Shown here: positions 42,931 through 51,660 of the stretch, one piece after another
Layout of the letters: each line of letters begins with the position of its first letter
How positions within the stretch are numbered: the first letter of the stretch is position 1
DNA from: Exiguobacterium alkaliphilum 12/1
Lineage (GTDB): Bacteria; Bacillota; Bacilli; Exiguobacteriales; Exiguobacteriaceae
Direction of reading: 5' to 3'
Assembly (NCBI RefSeq): GCF_000714435.1
Contig: NZ_JJMW01000021.1
Span: 1-64,000, forward strand
DNA length: 64,000 nt
Position numbers and translations under genes: made by a program
Notes under the pieces: generated by a model
The model's input: only the letters and a program-made list of their open reading frames with translations
The model's database searches: none
Told to the model about the DNA's origin: nothing

Positions 42931-44028
42931 ATGGTAATGGATATCCTTGCATTAGTCAGCCTAGGTTTAATGATAGGTGGAATTATTTATGGTGTTATCT
43001 CCATTTATCGTTACTTTATCAAAAAAAATATTACACTCTTCCCAATGATACTTGGCGGTTCAATTTTTCTAGTAGGAGTTTGGCTGACTTTTATTGTAGG
43101 CCTTCTTGAAAATAATCAGCAAGATACCGCATCAGATTCTGGGCAAGGAAGTATTGTCGTAAATACGGAAGAAATAGAAAATGTAGAAGAAGATGAATCA
43201 TTGAGTGAAAATGAAGAGTCAGATAATGATGAAAATAATATAGAGCCGACACTCGAAGAATTCATGCGAGAGGTAAAGGCAAAGGACCCGTTGTCAAATT
43301 ACAAAGATTATATGGATTCTTATGAATTAGAAATTAATCGTGGATACAGCGTGTATAATCAAAAAATTGATGAAGTTACGATTGATGGACAGAACATAGT
43401 TGTCGTGTACAATAATAATTCGGTTATCGAAGTCACAACAAATAAAAATATAGAGCAAGTAAGAGATGAATACGTGAGTAAAAACCAAGAGGAGCTAACC
43501 ACTACAATCAGTGGATCGACAGATATGGGGACAGATGCGATTTCACTTGAAGAGGGATTCGCTGTTATCGAGAGTACGTATAATGGTTCAGGTAACTTTT
43601 CTGTTGTTCTTCAAGACTCGCAAGGCCAAATGTTAGATTTACTTGTCAATGAAATCGGGAGTTACAAGGGAAAGAGCTTTGTTTGGGTTGAAGAAACAGG
43701 AGACTACTATTTAAACATAAATGGGAACCAAGGTGATTGGAACATTAAAATTATGCAATACCGTCCTTTAGATGTAGAAAACTTACCTGGTAACTTAAAG
43801 GGTAATGGGGATGATGTCATCTTTTTTGAAATCAATCAAGGGAGCTATCAAATAGCTTTAACGCATAATGGAAGCTCAAATTTTGCGGTGACAGTTAATG
43901 CAGCAAATTTATTAGTAAATGAAATTGGTAACTATGAGGGGTCACAACGATTTTCTTTTGAGAATTCTAGTACGTATGTTTTCGTTGTAAAAGCAGACGG
44001 GGACTGGACGATCACTGTTAAAGAATAG
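42931..44028 (+). CDS. Membrane-anchored protein with acidic linker and two beta-repeat domains
   Basis: A 365-residue protein in AT-rich DNA. Two membrane helices (about 5-27 and 37-60) are followed by an acidic low-complexity linker (63-106, many Glu/Asp/Asn) and an extracytoplasmic part. This contains two related units of 75 residues at about 200-275 and 290-365, each with GSGNFSVVL or GSSNFAVTV, then LLVNEIGSYKG or LLVNEIGNYEG, and ending GDWNIKI or GDWTITV. The fold looks like beta-sandwich repeats. AGGAGGG upstream of the start. Function unknown; no family is recognised with confidence. Confidence 0.7.
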   Translation: MVMDILALVSLGLMIGGIIYGVISIYRYFIKKNITLFPMILGGSIFLVGVWLTFIVGLLENNQQDTASDSGQGSIVVNTEEIENVEEDESLSENEESDNDENNIEPTLEEFMREVKAKDPLSNYKDYMDSYELEINRGYSVYNQKIDEVTIDGQNIVVVYNNNSVIEVTTNKNIEQVRDEYVSKNQEELTTTISGSTDMGTDAISLEEGFAVIESTYNGSGNFSVVLQDSQGQMLDLLVNEIGSYKGKSFVWVEETGDYYLNINGNQGDWNIKIMQYRPLDVENLPGNLKGNGDDVIFFEINQGSYQIALTHNGSSNFAVTVNAANLLVNEIGNYEGSQRFSFENSSTYVFVVKADGDWTITVKE

Positions 44029-44153
44029 AGCGAAAAAGAACAAATCTTAAATTGTTTCTAGGTGTACGCACTAACGACAAAAAGTTTCCAAATGCAGTAA
44101 TATAGAAGAAAGACGTCATAAAAATGAATCGCAAAATATTCCACGAAAAAGAA

Positions 44154-44204
44154 TTGATTCCTACAAATTCATGCGCTACAATCAAAGTACCGAAAGCGCT
44201 TTCG
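44154..44204 (+). promoter_or_regulatory. Promoter and operator of the lacI-type gene
   Basis: TTGATT (44154-44159) and TACAAT (44177-44182) with a 17-base spacer. The perfect palindrome CGAAAGCGCTTTCG (44191-44204) sits at the predicted start point, so the regulator should repress its own gene. Confidence 0.82.
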
Positions 44205-44220
44205 GGAAGAGGAGACTGAC

Positions 44221-45240
44221 ATGGGTACGATTTATGATTTAGCTAAGAAAACGGGCTTCTCCATCACGACCGTCTCTAAAGCGTTGAACAATTATAAAGA
44301 CGTAAGTGATAAAACGAGGGCCAAGATTTTACAGGCTGCGGCTGAGATGGACTACTTACCGAACGCACACGCCCAATCGTTATCGACGAAGAAGTCGTGG
44401 GCCATCGGCGTCATGTTCTCAGAAGCGAACGAAGTCGGGATGAAACATCCGTTCTTCAACGGCATCATCGAAAGTTTTCGTCACGCGACAGAAGAGCAAG
44501 GCTACGATTTAATCTTCGCCTCGCGAAACCTGCGCAACCGTGACATGAGTTACTTGGAACACTTCAAACATCGGGCCGTCGACGGCATCGTCGTCATCTG
44601 TTCGGACCGGATGGACGAACAAGTTCAAGAGCTCATGCAAAGCGATATCCCAATCGTCGTCGTCGACATGGACAGCGCCAACTGTAGCGTCGTCTATTCC
44701 GACAACATCGAAGGGGCACGCCTCGCGGTGAACTACTTGCACGACCTCGGACACGTTCGAATTGCGCACATCGCTGGGGACCAGACGATTGATGCGGGAG
44801 CCGCTCGTGTGAAAGGGTATGAACTTGCCATGGAGGCGATCGGTCTTCCGATTGAACCCGGGTACTTGGTCAACGCCGGTTTCTTCTCGGTTGGAGAAGG
44901 CAAACAGGCGATGGAAAAGTTGCTCGACCTCGAGTCACGTCCGACCGCGGTATTCGTCGCCGGCGACCAGATGGCCATCGGTGCGATTGAAGCCATCCAT
45001 GAACGGGGGCTACGCGTGCCGGAAGACATTTCCGTCATCGGATACGACGATATCGAAATGGTTCAATACATTACGCCGAAGCTGACGACGATTCGCCAAG
45101 ATACGGACGAAATCGGCGAAGCGGCAGCGGAACTGTTGATTGAACAAATGACCGCCAAGGAACGACGGACCGAGCGTCGCGTCATTCCGGTCAAATTGAT
45201 GGAACGGGCGTCATGCGCGCCATTACAAGTGAAGAACTGA
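44221..45240 (+). CDS. LacI family transcriptional regulator (beta-glucoside operon)
   Basis: A 339-residue repressor: HTH TIYDLAKKTGFSITTVSKALNNYKDVS, the hinge and DNA minor-groove helix AAEMDYLPNAHAQSL, then a sugar-binding type I periplasmic fold (AIGVMFSEANEVGMKHPFF..., FVAGDQMAIGAIEAIHERGLRVPEDISVIGYDDIEM). It lies upstream of the ABC/GH1 beta-glucoside operon, where two copies of the same operator occur, so derepression by a beta-glucoside is likely. SD GAGGAG near ATG 44221. Confidence 0.9.
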   Translation: MGTIYDLAKKTGFSITTVSKALNNYKDVSDKTRAKILQAAAEMDYLPNAHAQSLSTKKSWAIGVMFSEANEVGMKHPFFNGIIESFRHATEEQGYDLIFASRNLRNRDMSYLEHFKHRAVDGIVVICSDRMDEQVQELMQSDIPIVVVDMDSANCSVVYSDNIEGARLAVNYLHDLGHVRIAHIAGDQTIDAGAARVKGYELAMEAIGLPIEPGYLVNAGFFSVGEGKQAMEKLLDLESRPTAVFVAGDQMAIGAIEAIHERGLRVPEDISVIGYDDIEMVQYITPKLTTIRQDTDEIGEAAAELLIEQMTAKERRTERRVIPVKLMERASCAPLQVKN

Positions 45241-45249
45241 CGATGATCT

Positions 45250-45303
45250 TTCGAAGTCGCTCTGTTCCCTTCAGCGGGATGGAGAGAAGAGAGCGATTTC
45301 GAA
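45250..45303 (+). repeat. Long hairpin between the lacI-type gene and the binding-protein gene
   Basis: TTCGAAGTCGCTCT (45250-45263) pairs with AGAGCGATTTCGAA (45290-45303), 14 bases with one G-U, around an inner CCC/GGG stem. No T-run follows, so it is not a standard terminator; it may protect the mRNA end or slow readthrough. Confidence 0.55.
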
Positions 45304-45320
45304 GCATCATTCACTAAAAA

Positions 45321-45369
45321 TCGAAACCGCTTTCGATTATTTATTTCAACCAAACCGAAAGCGCTTTCG
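45321..45369 (+). promoter_or_regulatory. LacI-family operators upstream of the beta-glucoside operon
   Basis: Two boxes: TCGAAACCGCTTTCGA (45321-45336) and CGAAAGCGCTTTCG (45356-45369), the latter identical to the operator at 44191-44204. A third weaker one, TGCAAACGCTTTCT, lies at 45389. They control the binding-protein gene at 45432; DNA looping between this pair and the 44191 site is possible. They also resemble cre sites for CcpA. Confidence 0.8.
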
Positions 45370-45431
45370 ACAATTATTTACCTCTTCTTGCAAACGCTTT
45401 CTAAAAACCTTAAAAAGGATGGGACTTACAC

Positions 45432-46745
45432 ATGCGTAAAAAATTAGTCAGCTTACTTTCAATCGGTGCACTTTCAGTCGGCGTCTTGGGCGCATGCTCA
45501 AACGACGAAGGAACTTCAGGTTCTACTTCAGGCTCGAAAGACGACGTCCTCAAAGTTTGGTCGTTCACAGATGAGTTGAAAGAACCAATCAAAACATACG
45601 AAGAGCGTAACGGTGTCAAAGTTGAATTGACAATCGTGCCAATCGCCGACTATCCGACAAAATTGAAGCCAGCACTCGAGAGCGGCGTCGGAGCACCTGA
45701 CGTATTCACAGGTGAAATCGCCTTCCTCAAGCAATGGGTAGATGCAGGCTATTGGGAAAACCTCTCGGACGAGCCATACAACGTCAACGAAATCGCTGAC
45801 GACTACATCCCTTACGTCTTCGACCTCGGGAAAGACTCAGAAGGCAATGTGCGCGCTCTTTCATGGCAAACGACACCAGGTGGCGTCTACTACAAACGTA
45901 GCTTAGCGAAAGAAGTGCTCGGCACGGACGATCCGGCTGAAATCGGAAACATGATGAGCTCGATGGACGGCGTCTTCGAAGTCGCTGAGAAGATGAAAGA
46001 AAAAGGCTACAAAATGTTCCCAGACGAAGGCGCGATCCGTTGGTTCTCACAAGGCGCGAACCCAGAAGCATGGGTAAACGAAAACAACGAACTCGTGTTG
46101 ACAGAAGACAAGATCAACTACATGGACTACGCGAAAGAGCTTCGTGACAAGCAGTACACGGCACTCGCTCCTGAATGGTCACCATCTTGGTTCGAAGGTA
46201 TGTCGAAACCAATCAAAGTGAAAGAAGGCGGCACAGAGACAGAAACACAAGTCTTCTCATACGTCCTTCCGACATGGGGCCTTCACAGCGTCTTGAAAGA
46301 CAGCGCGAAAGACACAGCCGGCGACTGGGCAGTCACAAACGGCCCAAGCCCGTACTTCTGGGGCGGCACATGGCTCGGTGTGTACGAAGGATCGAAAAAC
46401 AAAGAAGCCGCTTACGACTTCGTCAAACTCATGACACAAGACGAAGAGTTCTTGACGGACTGGGCTGAAGAGACAGGCGACGTTCTTGCCTTCAAACCAG
46501 TAACAGACAAAATCAAAGACGACTTCAGCGATGAGTTCCTCGGCGGACAGAACAACTACGAGTTCTTCCTTGGCCAAGCGGATGAAATCACACCAGGTAT
46601 CGTCACGAAGTACGATCAACAGCTCGACACGCTTTACGGCGCTTCGGTCCTCCAATACGTGGAAGGCAAGAAGACGAAAGAAGAAGCGATTGCCGAATTC
46701 AAGAAACAAGCGAAAAACGCTTACCCAGATATCCAAGTTGACTGA
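45432..46745 (+). CDS. Sugar (beta-glucoside) ABC transporter substrate-binding lipoprotein
   Basis: A 437-residue extracellular solute-binding protein, MalE-like (family 1). The signal peptide ends in lipobox LGAC (Cys21) after SVGVLG; the mature part starts SNDEGTSGSTSGS; later motifs are KVWSFTDELKEPIKTYEE and VTNGPSPYFWGGTWLGV, typical of oligosaccharide binders. First structural gene of the operon. Binding of cellobiose or other beta-glucosides is inferred from the GH1 gene. Confidence 0.88.
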   Translation: MRKKLVSLLSIGALSVGVLGACSNDEGTSGSTSGSKDDVLKVWSFTDELKEPIKTYEERNGVKVELTIVPIADYPTKLKPALESGVGAPDVFTGEIAFLKQWVDAGYWENLSDEPYNVNEIADDYIPYVFDLGKDSEGNVRALSWQTTPGGVYYKRSLAKEVLGTDDPAEIGNMMSSMDGVFEVAEKMKEKGYKMFPDEGAIRWFSQGANPEAWVNENNELVLTEDKINYMDYAKELRDKQYTALAPEWSPSWFEGMSKPIKVKEGGTETETQVFSYVLPTWGLHSVLKDSAKDTAGDWAVTNGPSPYFWGGTWLGVYEGSKNKEAAYDFVKLMTQDEEFLTDWAEETGDVLAFKPVTDKIKDDFSDEFLGGQNNYEFFLGQADEITPGIVTKYDQQLDTLYGASVLQYVEGKKTKEEAIAEFKKQAKNAYPDIQVD

Positions 46746-46756
46746 AGCCAGCTAAT

Positions 46757-46785
46757 CCTTGGGGGGACGACCCTCCCCCCTAAGG
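46757..46785 (+). terminator. Intercistronic stem-loop after the binding-protein gene
   Basis: CCTTGGGGGG / CCCCCC-t-AAGG, very GC-rich, no T-run. In sugar ABC operons such loops follow the binding-protein gene and raise its mRNA level relative to the permeases. Confidence 0.6.
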
Positions 46786-46810
46786 GTTGCTATGGAAGGA
46801 GTAACACGAC

Positions 46811-47710
46811 GTGAAAAAACTAGACCGCTATGGCTATGCCTTTATTGCCCCGTTTTGGGTCGTCTTTTTGACATTCAGTATCTACCCGGTCTTCTTGACC
46901 CTGTATTACAGTTTCACCAACTATACCGGCAGCCCAGGAGAAGAAATCGTCGGCTTCGCGAACTACGCGCGTTTGTTGACGGATACGTTCTTCATCGAGG
47001 CGTTCGTCAATACGATCAAGATTTGGGGAGTAAACTTCGCCTTACAGATCGGTCTTGCATTGGCACTGGCACTCTTGTTCTCTGACCTTCGATTGAAGCT
47101 CAAAGGACTCGCGTTCTTCCGCTCGTTCTTTTATCTGCCTAACTTGATCACAATCAGTTCGGTCGCGCTCTTGTTCGGAATCTTGCTCGACTGGCAGCAC
47201 GGTTCACTCAACATGATTCTTCTCAAAATCGGAATCATCTCAGACCCAATCAACTGGCTATCGCAACCGGTGACGGCACAACTGTCCGTCTCGCTCATCT
47301 TGACATGGATGTGGTTCGGTCACTCGTTCATCATCGTCATGGCCGGCGTATCGGGTATCTCAAAAGACTTCTTCGAAGCCGCCCATATCGATGGCGCGAA
47401 CCGTTGGCAAATGTTCACGTATGTCACGTTACCATTACTCAAACCAATTCTCTTGTACATCATGATCACGTCGCTCATCGGCGGCCTTCAATTGTTCGAT
47501 CTTCCGCTCCTCTTGACGGACGGAATCGGTGCACCGGACGGCTCACTTAACACGATGGTCCTTTACCTGTACAACCAAGCGTTCAAGTATAACAACTATG
47601 GCTATGCGGCAGCGGTCGCTTACGGCTTGTTCTTGATCACGCTCGTCTTCTCGGCGGTCGTCTTCAAAGGCATGTTCCGTAAAGAGCGCGCTGCGCAGAA
47701 GGGAGCATAA
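46811..47710 (+). CDS. Sugar ABC transporter permease (MalF-like)
   Basis: A 299-residue integral membrane subunit with six helices. The EAA loop reads EAAHIDGANRWQMFTYVTLPLLKP, binding the ATPase. It starts at GTG 46811, nine bases after AAGGAG. It partners with the next gene. No ATPase gene lies in the operon, so a shared MsmX-type ATPase is expected to power it. Confidence 0.9.
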   Translation: MKKLDRYGYAFIAPFWVVFLTFSIYPVFLTLYYSFTNYTGSPGEEIVGFANYARLLTDTFFIEAFVNTIKIWGVNFALQIGLALALALLFSDLRLKLKGLAFFRSFFYLPNLITISSVALLFGILLDWQHGSLNMILLKIGIISDPINWLSQPVTAQLSVSLILTWMWFGHSFIIVMAGVSGISKDFFEAAHIDGANRWQMFTYVTLPLLKPILLYIMITSLIGGLQLFDLPLLLTDGIGAPDGSLNTMVLYLYNQAFKYNNYGYAAAVAYGLFLITLVFSAVVFKGMFRKERAAQKGA

Positions 47711-47713
47711 GCA

Positions 47714-48640
47714 ATGGAACAGAATGCAGAAACACGGCGTATGCTCGCCGACAGCGAAGTACAGCCGCCGCGTGAAGAGAAACCGCTTCGCGTGGAGCCA
47801 CCGAAACAAAAGCAAAAGAAAAAAATCTTTAGCCGCGGTGTCATTTACACCGGGTTGATCGTCTTGACGATCGTCTGTTTCATCCCGTTCCTCATGATGC
47901 TCGTCAACGCGACGCGGACGAACGGAGAAATCATGTCTGGTTTCTCCCTCATCCCGGGTACGGCGCTTATCGACAACTATGCGATTTTAAGCGACTACAT
48001 CAACATTTGGACCGGCTTCAAAAACAGTTTGATTATCGCCGTGCTCGTCACGTTGCTCTCCGGTTACTTCTCGGCGATGACCGCGTTCGGCTTCGCGTTC
48101 TATGAGTTCAAAGGCAAAAACGCGATGTTCATCTTCATGCTCGTCATGATGATGGTACCAGGACAGCTCGGTTTGATCGGATTCTACGAGATTTCGAAGA
48201 CACTCGGAATTCTCGACTCGTTCATCCCGCTCATCATCCCGTCGATCGCGAGTCCGTTCGTCGTCTTCTTCATCCGCCAGTACACGCAGGCGACGCTTCA
48301 CGTCAGTATGATTGAAGCGGCCCGGATTGACGGCGCGAGTGAGCTTCGCATCTTCCATACGATCGCACTCCCGATGATGATGCCGGCCGTCGCCACGATG
48401 TCGATCTTCACGTTCATCGGCTCATGGAACAACTACTTGATGCCGCTCGTACTCTTGTTCTCACCAGAGAAGTACACGCTCCCGGTCCTCATGGGCTTCT
48501 TGAAAGGTTCACAAGTCGCCGAGAACCTCGGTGCCTTGTATCTCGGTATCGCCATCTCGGTCGTGCCGATTATGATCGCCTTCTTGTTCATGTCGAAGTA
48601 TATCGTCAGCAGTATTTCGGCTGGCGCGGTCAAAGAATAA
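47714..48640 (+). CDS. Sugar ABC transporter permease (MalG-like)
   Basis: A 308-residue permease with six helices and a long charged N-terminal extension of 45 residues (PPREEKPLRVEPPKQKQKKK) that is unusual for the family. The EAA loop is EAARIDGASELRIFHTIALPMMMP. With the MalF-like subunit it forms the channel for beta-glucoside uptake. It follows its partner after 3 bases. Confidence 0.9.
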   Translation: MEQNAETRRMLADSEVQPPREEKPLRVEPPKQKQKKKIFSRGVIYTGLIVLTIVCFIPFLMMLVNATRTNGEIMSGFSLIPGTALIDNYAILSDYINIWTGFKNSLIIAVLVTLLSGYFSAMTAFGFAFYEFKGKNAMFIFMLVMMMVPGQLGLIGFYEISKTLGILDSFIPLIIPSIASPFVVFFIRQYTQATLHVSMIEAARIDGASELRIFHTIALPMMMPAVATMSIFTFIGSWNNYLMPLVLLFSPEKYTLPVLMGFLKGSQVAENLGALYLGIAISVVPIMIAFLFMSKYIVSSISAGAVKE

Positions 48641-48661
48641 TAGAGAAAAGAGGAAAACACT

Positions 48662-50014
48662 ATGCAATTTAATAAAGACTTCGTCTTCGGAACGGCGACA
48701 TCTTCGTATCAAATCGAAGGTGCGCACAACGAAGACGGACGGACGCCGTCGATTTGGGACATGTTCTGTGACATCGACGGACGCGTGTTCGAGAAGCATA
48801 ACGGGGACGTCGCTTGCGATCATTACCACCGCTTCGAAGAAGACATCCAGCACATCAAACAGCTCGGTGTCGACACGTACCGTTTCTCGATCGCTTGGCC
48901 GCGCATCTTCCCGGCGAAGGGGGAGTTCAACCCGGCTGGGATGGCGTTCTACAAGACGCTCGCGACACGTCTCCGTGAGGAAGGCATCAAACCGGCCGTC
49001 ACGCTCTACCATTGGGACCTCCCGATGTGGGCACATGAAGAAGGCGGCTGGGTGAATCGCGACTCGGTCGACTGGTTCCTCGACTACGCCAAAGTGTGCT
49101 TCGATGAGCTCGACGATGTCGTCGACTCATGGATCACACACAACGAGCCGTGGTGTGCCGGCTTCCTCGGCTACCACCTCGGCGTCCACGCGCCGGGTCA
49201 CCGCGACTTGAACGAAGCGGTCCGCGCCGTTCATCATATGCTGCTTTCACACGGGAAAGCGGTCGAACTGTTGAAACAGGAGTTGAAGTCGACGACGCCG
49301 ATCGGTATCACGCTCAACTTGTCGCCGGTCTATGCGAAGACGGACTCGGTGAACGACCGTCTCGCGCAAAACAACTCGGACGGCTACTCGAATCGCTGGT
49401 TCCTCGACCCGGTGTTCAAAGGCCAGTATCCGGTCGATATGATGAACTTGTTCGCGAAGTACGTGCACACGTACGACTTCATCAAACCGGGCGACATGGA
49501 GACAATCTCGACAGAGTGCGACTTCTTCGGTATCAACTTCTATAGCCGCGGACTCGTCGAGTTCAGCGCGGCGAATGACTTCATGACAGTGGCTGCGTAC
49601 TCCGATTACGAGAAGACGGGCATGGGCTGGGATATCGCCCCGAACGAGTTCAAAGACCTGATCCGTCGCCTACGTAACGAGTACACAGACCTTCCAATCA
49701 TCATCACAGAGAACGGCGCGGCGTATGACGACGTGCTCGAGAACGGCGAAGTCCATGACGTGAAACGCATCGACTACGTCCAAAAGCACCTCACTGCCGT
49801 GTCTGACTTGAACGACGAAGGCATGAACATCTCAGGGTACTATCTCTGGTCGCTCATGGACAACTTCGAATGGAGCTTCGGTTACGAGAAACGCTTCGGC
49901 ATTCTCTACATCGACTTCGAGACGCAAGACCGTGTGTGGAAAGACAGCGCGAAATGGTACGCCGACGTCATCGCCGACCATAAAGCGAAATACGCAGACA
50001 GCGTCGAAGCATAA
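48662..50014 (+). CDS. GH1 beta-glucosidase (non-phosphorylated substrates)
   Basis: A 450-residue GH1 enzyme. N-terminal FVFGTATSSYQIEGAHNEDG; acid/base Glu in THNEPWC; nucleophile Glu in IIITENGA; the C-terminal loop MDNFEWSFGYEKRFG with Glu in the position that is Ser in 6-phospho enzymes. It should hydrolyse cellobiose and related beta-glucosides in the cytoplasm after ABC import, in line with its operon. Terminator at 50021. Confidence 0.93.
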   Translation: MQFNKDFVFGTATSSYQIEGAHNEDGRTPSIWDMFCDIDGRVFEKHNGDVACDHYHRFEEDIQHIKQLGVDTYRFSIAWPRIFPAKGEFNPAGMAFYKTLATRLREEGIKPAVTLYHWDLPMWAHEEGGWVNRDSVDWFLDYAKVCFDELDDVVDSWITHNEPWCAGFLGYHLGVHAPGHRDLNEAVRAVHHMLLSHGKAVELLKQELKSTTPIGITLNLSPVYAKTDSVNDRLAQNNSDGYSNRWFLDPVFKGQYPVDMMNLFAKYVHTYDFIKPGDMETISTECDFFGINFYSRGLVEFSAANDFMTVAAYSDYEKTGMGWDIAPNEFKDLIRRLRNEYTDLPIIITENGAAYDDVLENGEVHDVKRIDYVQKHLTAVSDLNDEGMNISGYYLWSLMDNFEWSFGYEKRFGILYIDFETQDRVWKDSAKWYADVIADHKAKYADSVEA

Positions 50015-50020
50015 TAACTT

Positions 50021-50061
50021 AAACAGCCAGTTCCTGCCGCTACAGGGATTGGCTGTTTTTG
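50021..50061 (+). terminator. Terminator of the ABC/GH1 operon
   Basis: AAACAGCCAgttCCTG / CAGGgatTGGCTGTTT stem followed by a T-rich run. Confidence 0.85.
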
Positions 50062-50114
50062 TGTGGAACCAACTCGGGCAGGGAACGTAAGAAGTAGGGA
50101 GAGGAGGACGGATG

Positions 50115-50165
50115 ATGGCGTTAGACCATAGAACGAATCACAGGAAAAGACGACGTCGCTCATGA
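50115..50165 (+). CDS. Possible 16-residue leader peptide
   Basis: ATG 50115 after a strong AGGAGGAC opens MALDHRTNHRKRRRRS; its TGA overlaps the ATG at 50162 (ATGA). The basic peptide could couple translation of the downstream membrane protein, which has no SD of its own. It may equally be the true N-terminus before a frameshift. Low confidence. Confidence 0.3.
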   Translation: MALDHRTNHRKRRRRS

Positions 50166-50605
50166 TGATGTCATTGTTGTGCTGGTTCCTATACGGGTTG
50201 CTCTATGGGTTCGTCCATTTTGACGTCCTCGTTATCGTATTTGTCTTGTTCTCCTCGTTTCTCGGGGTGAAAGGACTGATTGCACGTGATAAACAAATCG
50301 AGCGAGAACGGGACGTTCGTCGTCTCGATGTGGAAATCGATTCAGAAGAAGGAGAGATGTTAATGAAACGCGAGTATGCGACATACGAAGTGACAGGCTA
50401 TGACGACAAAGGAAAAATCAAGTTCGTCCATTTGAAGGAAGGCGAGTTCGTCTTACCGGTCGAGATTAAAGGGGACGACTTGACGAAAATCAGGAAGATG
50501 ATGCAACTCAATCCAGGGGTGACGGTCATCGTCCATGCGGCCGTCGACCAGAAACGGATGCGCCTATTAGAGATTGACGGCTATTCGCTCCGGAAGGACG
50601 GTTGA
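50162..50605 (+). CDS. Membrane protein of unknown function (147 aa)
   Basis: The N-terminal hydrophobic part with two helices (about 4-18 and 20-36) is followed by a soluble cytoplasmic domain of about 105 residues (DKQIERERDVRRLDVEID, then a beta-rich part ATYEVTGYDDKGKIKFVHLK and LLEIDGYSLRKDG). Three ATG codons in a row; the first overlaps the stop of a small upstream ORF. No family recognised. The next gene starts 2 bases after its stop. Confidence 0.65.
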   Translation: MMMSLLCWFLYGLLYGFVHFDVLVIVFVLFSSFLGVKGLIARDKQIERERDVRRLDVEIDSEEGEMLMKREYATYEVTGYDDKGKIKFVHLKEGEFVLPVEIKGDDLTKIRKMMQLNPGVTVIVHAAVDQKRMRLLEIDGYSLRKDG

Positions 50606-50607
50606 CG

Positions 50608-51063
50608 ATGGCCCTTACAAAACTGGCGTCGCGTGACGGAGTGACCGATCTTTCAATCGAGAGTTATGCGTACGCGTATGAAGAAGCCGACAACATCCAT
50701 GACGCGGCGTGGCATCGGAATTGGGTCGGCTTCCACGCGCCGGAGCACCGCATCACATTCGATGACATCATGCTCGACAGTCTACTCGTCGCGCACTGTA
50801 TACCGACGTTCGAATCGTTTGTGGCCGGTGACGTGCGACAAGTTGAGTTTACGCCGACAGAACCGTTTGTCAGCTTGACGTTGACGCGACGGGACTTGAG
50901 TGGAGATGAAGTGGACGTTCGAGGTCATCTTGAACATTCGCTTGGTGACGAGACTGAAGCGCTCGACTTTGCATTTGAGACGTCTGTCTTAGAAGTGGAG
51001 CAGTTCTTACAAGGGTTACGAGAAATCGCAAGTGAGTTCCCAATACGGGGTTCCCTCACATAA
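50608..51063 (+). CDS. Cytoplasmic protein of unknown function (151 aa)
   Basis: An acidic soluble protein without recognisable domains (IESYAYAYEEADNIHDAAWHRNW, GDVRQVEFTPTEPFVSLTLTRRD). The pattern suggests a beta-rich fold with a first helix. ATG 50608 eight bases after AAGGACG. Probably in an operon with the upstream membrane protein; closed by a terminator. Confidence 0.65.
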   Translation: MALTKLASRDGVTDLSIESYAYAYEEADNIHDAAWHRNWVGFHAPEHRITFDDIMLDSLLVAHCIPTFESFVAGDVRQVEFTPTEPFVSLTLTRRDLSGDEVDVRGHLEHSLGDETEALDFAFETSVLEVEQFLQGLREIASEFPIRGSLT

Positions 51064-51100
51064 AACACCCATCTGTCGAAACATGACAGATGGGTGTTTT
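51064..51100. terminator. Shared terminator
   Basis: AACACCCATCTGTC / GACAGATGGGTGTT stem followed by TTTCAT, between convergent genes. Confidence 0.88.
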
Positions 51101-51630
51101 CATGCGTTTGTTTTATGGCTTGAAATTAAAAATTGATAGTCGGTTGCTTCATCCGATGACGCTTCGGGCTCGTAGTTGTGAATCACGTGTCTAATTTGTC
51201 GATTTAACTCTTTCCATTGCGCATGTGTCAGTGTTTTCGTTGCGTAGCCGATTTCGGCCGTTCCTTCGTCTTGTTCAATAACATCTCGCTTCAAGGCTTG
51301 TGCGGTTTGATGAACTTGGACGAAATACCATTGAAGCACATGATTCAAGTTAGATGTTAAGAAATCACCTTCAATGGCAAGTTTATCGTCGGTGTATAAG
51401 TGGCGGCTTGAATAGTAATTTTCGAGGATATTTTTTACTTGTTCTTGTCGTTCGATACGCAATGCATCAATCTCGATTAATTTTTTGATTGGATAATATA
51501 AGTTCGCCGTTGGTTGTTTCATTAACTTGGCGATTTCTTTCGTATTTCGTGGCTCTTGCTTAGTATGCTCAAGAATCTGAAACGTCTTCTCGTCAAACAA
51601 AAGCTTGCCGATTTCTTGGATTTCTTTCAT
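51100..51630 (-). CDS. ArsR-like winged-helix regulator
   Basis: A 176-residue regulator. The N-terminal winged helix (LFDEKTFQILEHTKQEPRNTKEIAKLMKQPTANLYYPIKKLIEIDALRIERQEQV, split) resembles ArsR/MarR-like DNA-binding domains that lack metal sites; the C-terminal half (TDDKLAIEGDFLTSNLNHVLQ...) is a helical ligand or dimer domain. It follows the MFS gene on the same strand after 30 bases (AGGAGG), so it likely autoregulates the pair. An inverted repeat at 52873 may be its operator. Confidence 0.75.
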   Translation of the reverse strand: MKEIQEIGKLLFDEKTFQILEHTKQEPRNTKEIAKLMKQPTANLYYPIKKLIEIDALRIERQEQVKNILENYYSSRHLYTDDKLAIEGDFLTSNLNHVLQWYFVQVHQTAQALKRDVIEQDEGTAEIGYATKTLTHAQWKELNRQIRHVIHNYEPEASSDEATDYQFLISSHKTNA

Positions 51631-51660
51631 ACGAAACCTCCTGACCAGTTATCAGTTTTA

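Noticed and set aside
44191-45369. The CGAAAGCGCTTTCG boxes as pure catabolite (CcpA cre) sites.
   Set aside because: The same perfect box occurs at the regulator's own promoter and twice before its operon, so the local LacI protein is the better candidate; CcpA binding in addition is possible.
46757-46785. The GC-rich hairpin as a transcription terminator.
   Set aside because: No T-run follows and the two permease genes behind have no promoter of their own that I can see. It is more likely an mRNA-stabilising or partial attenuation element.
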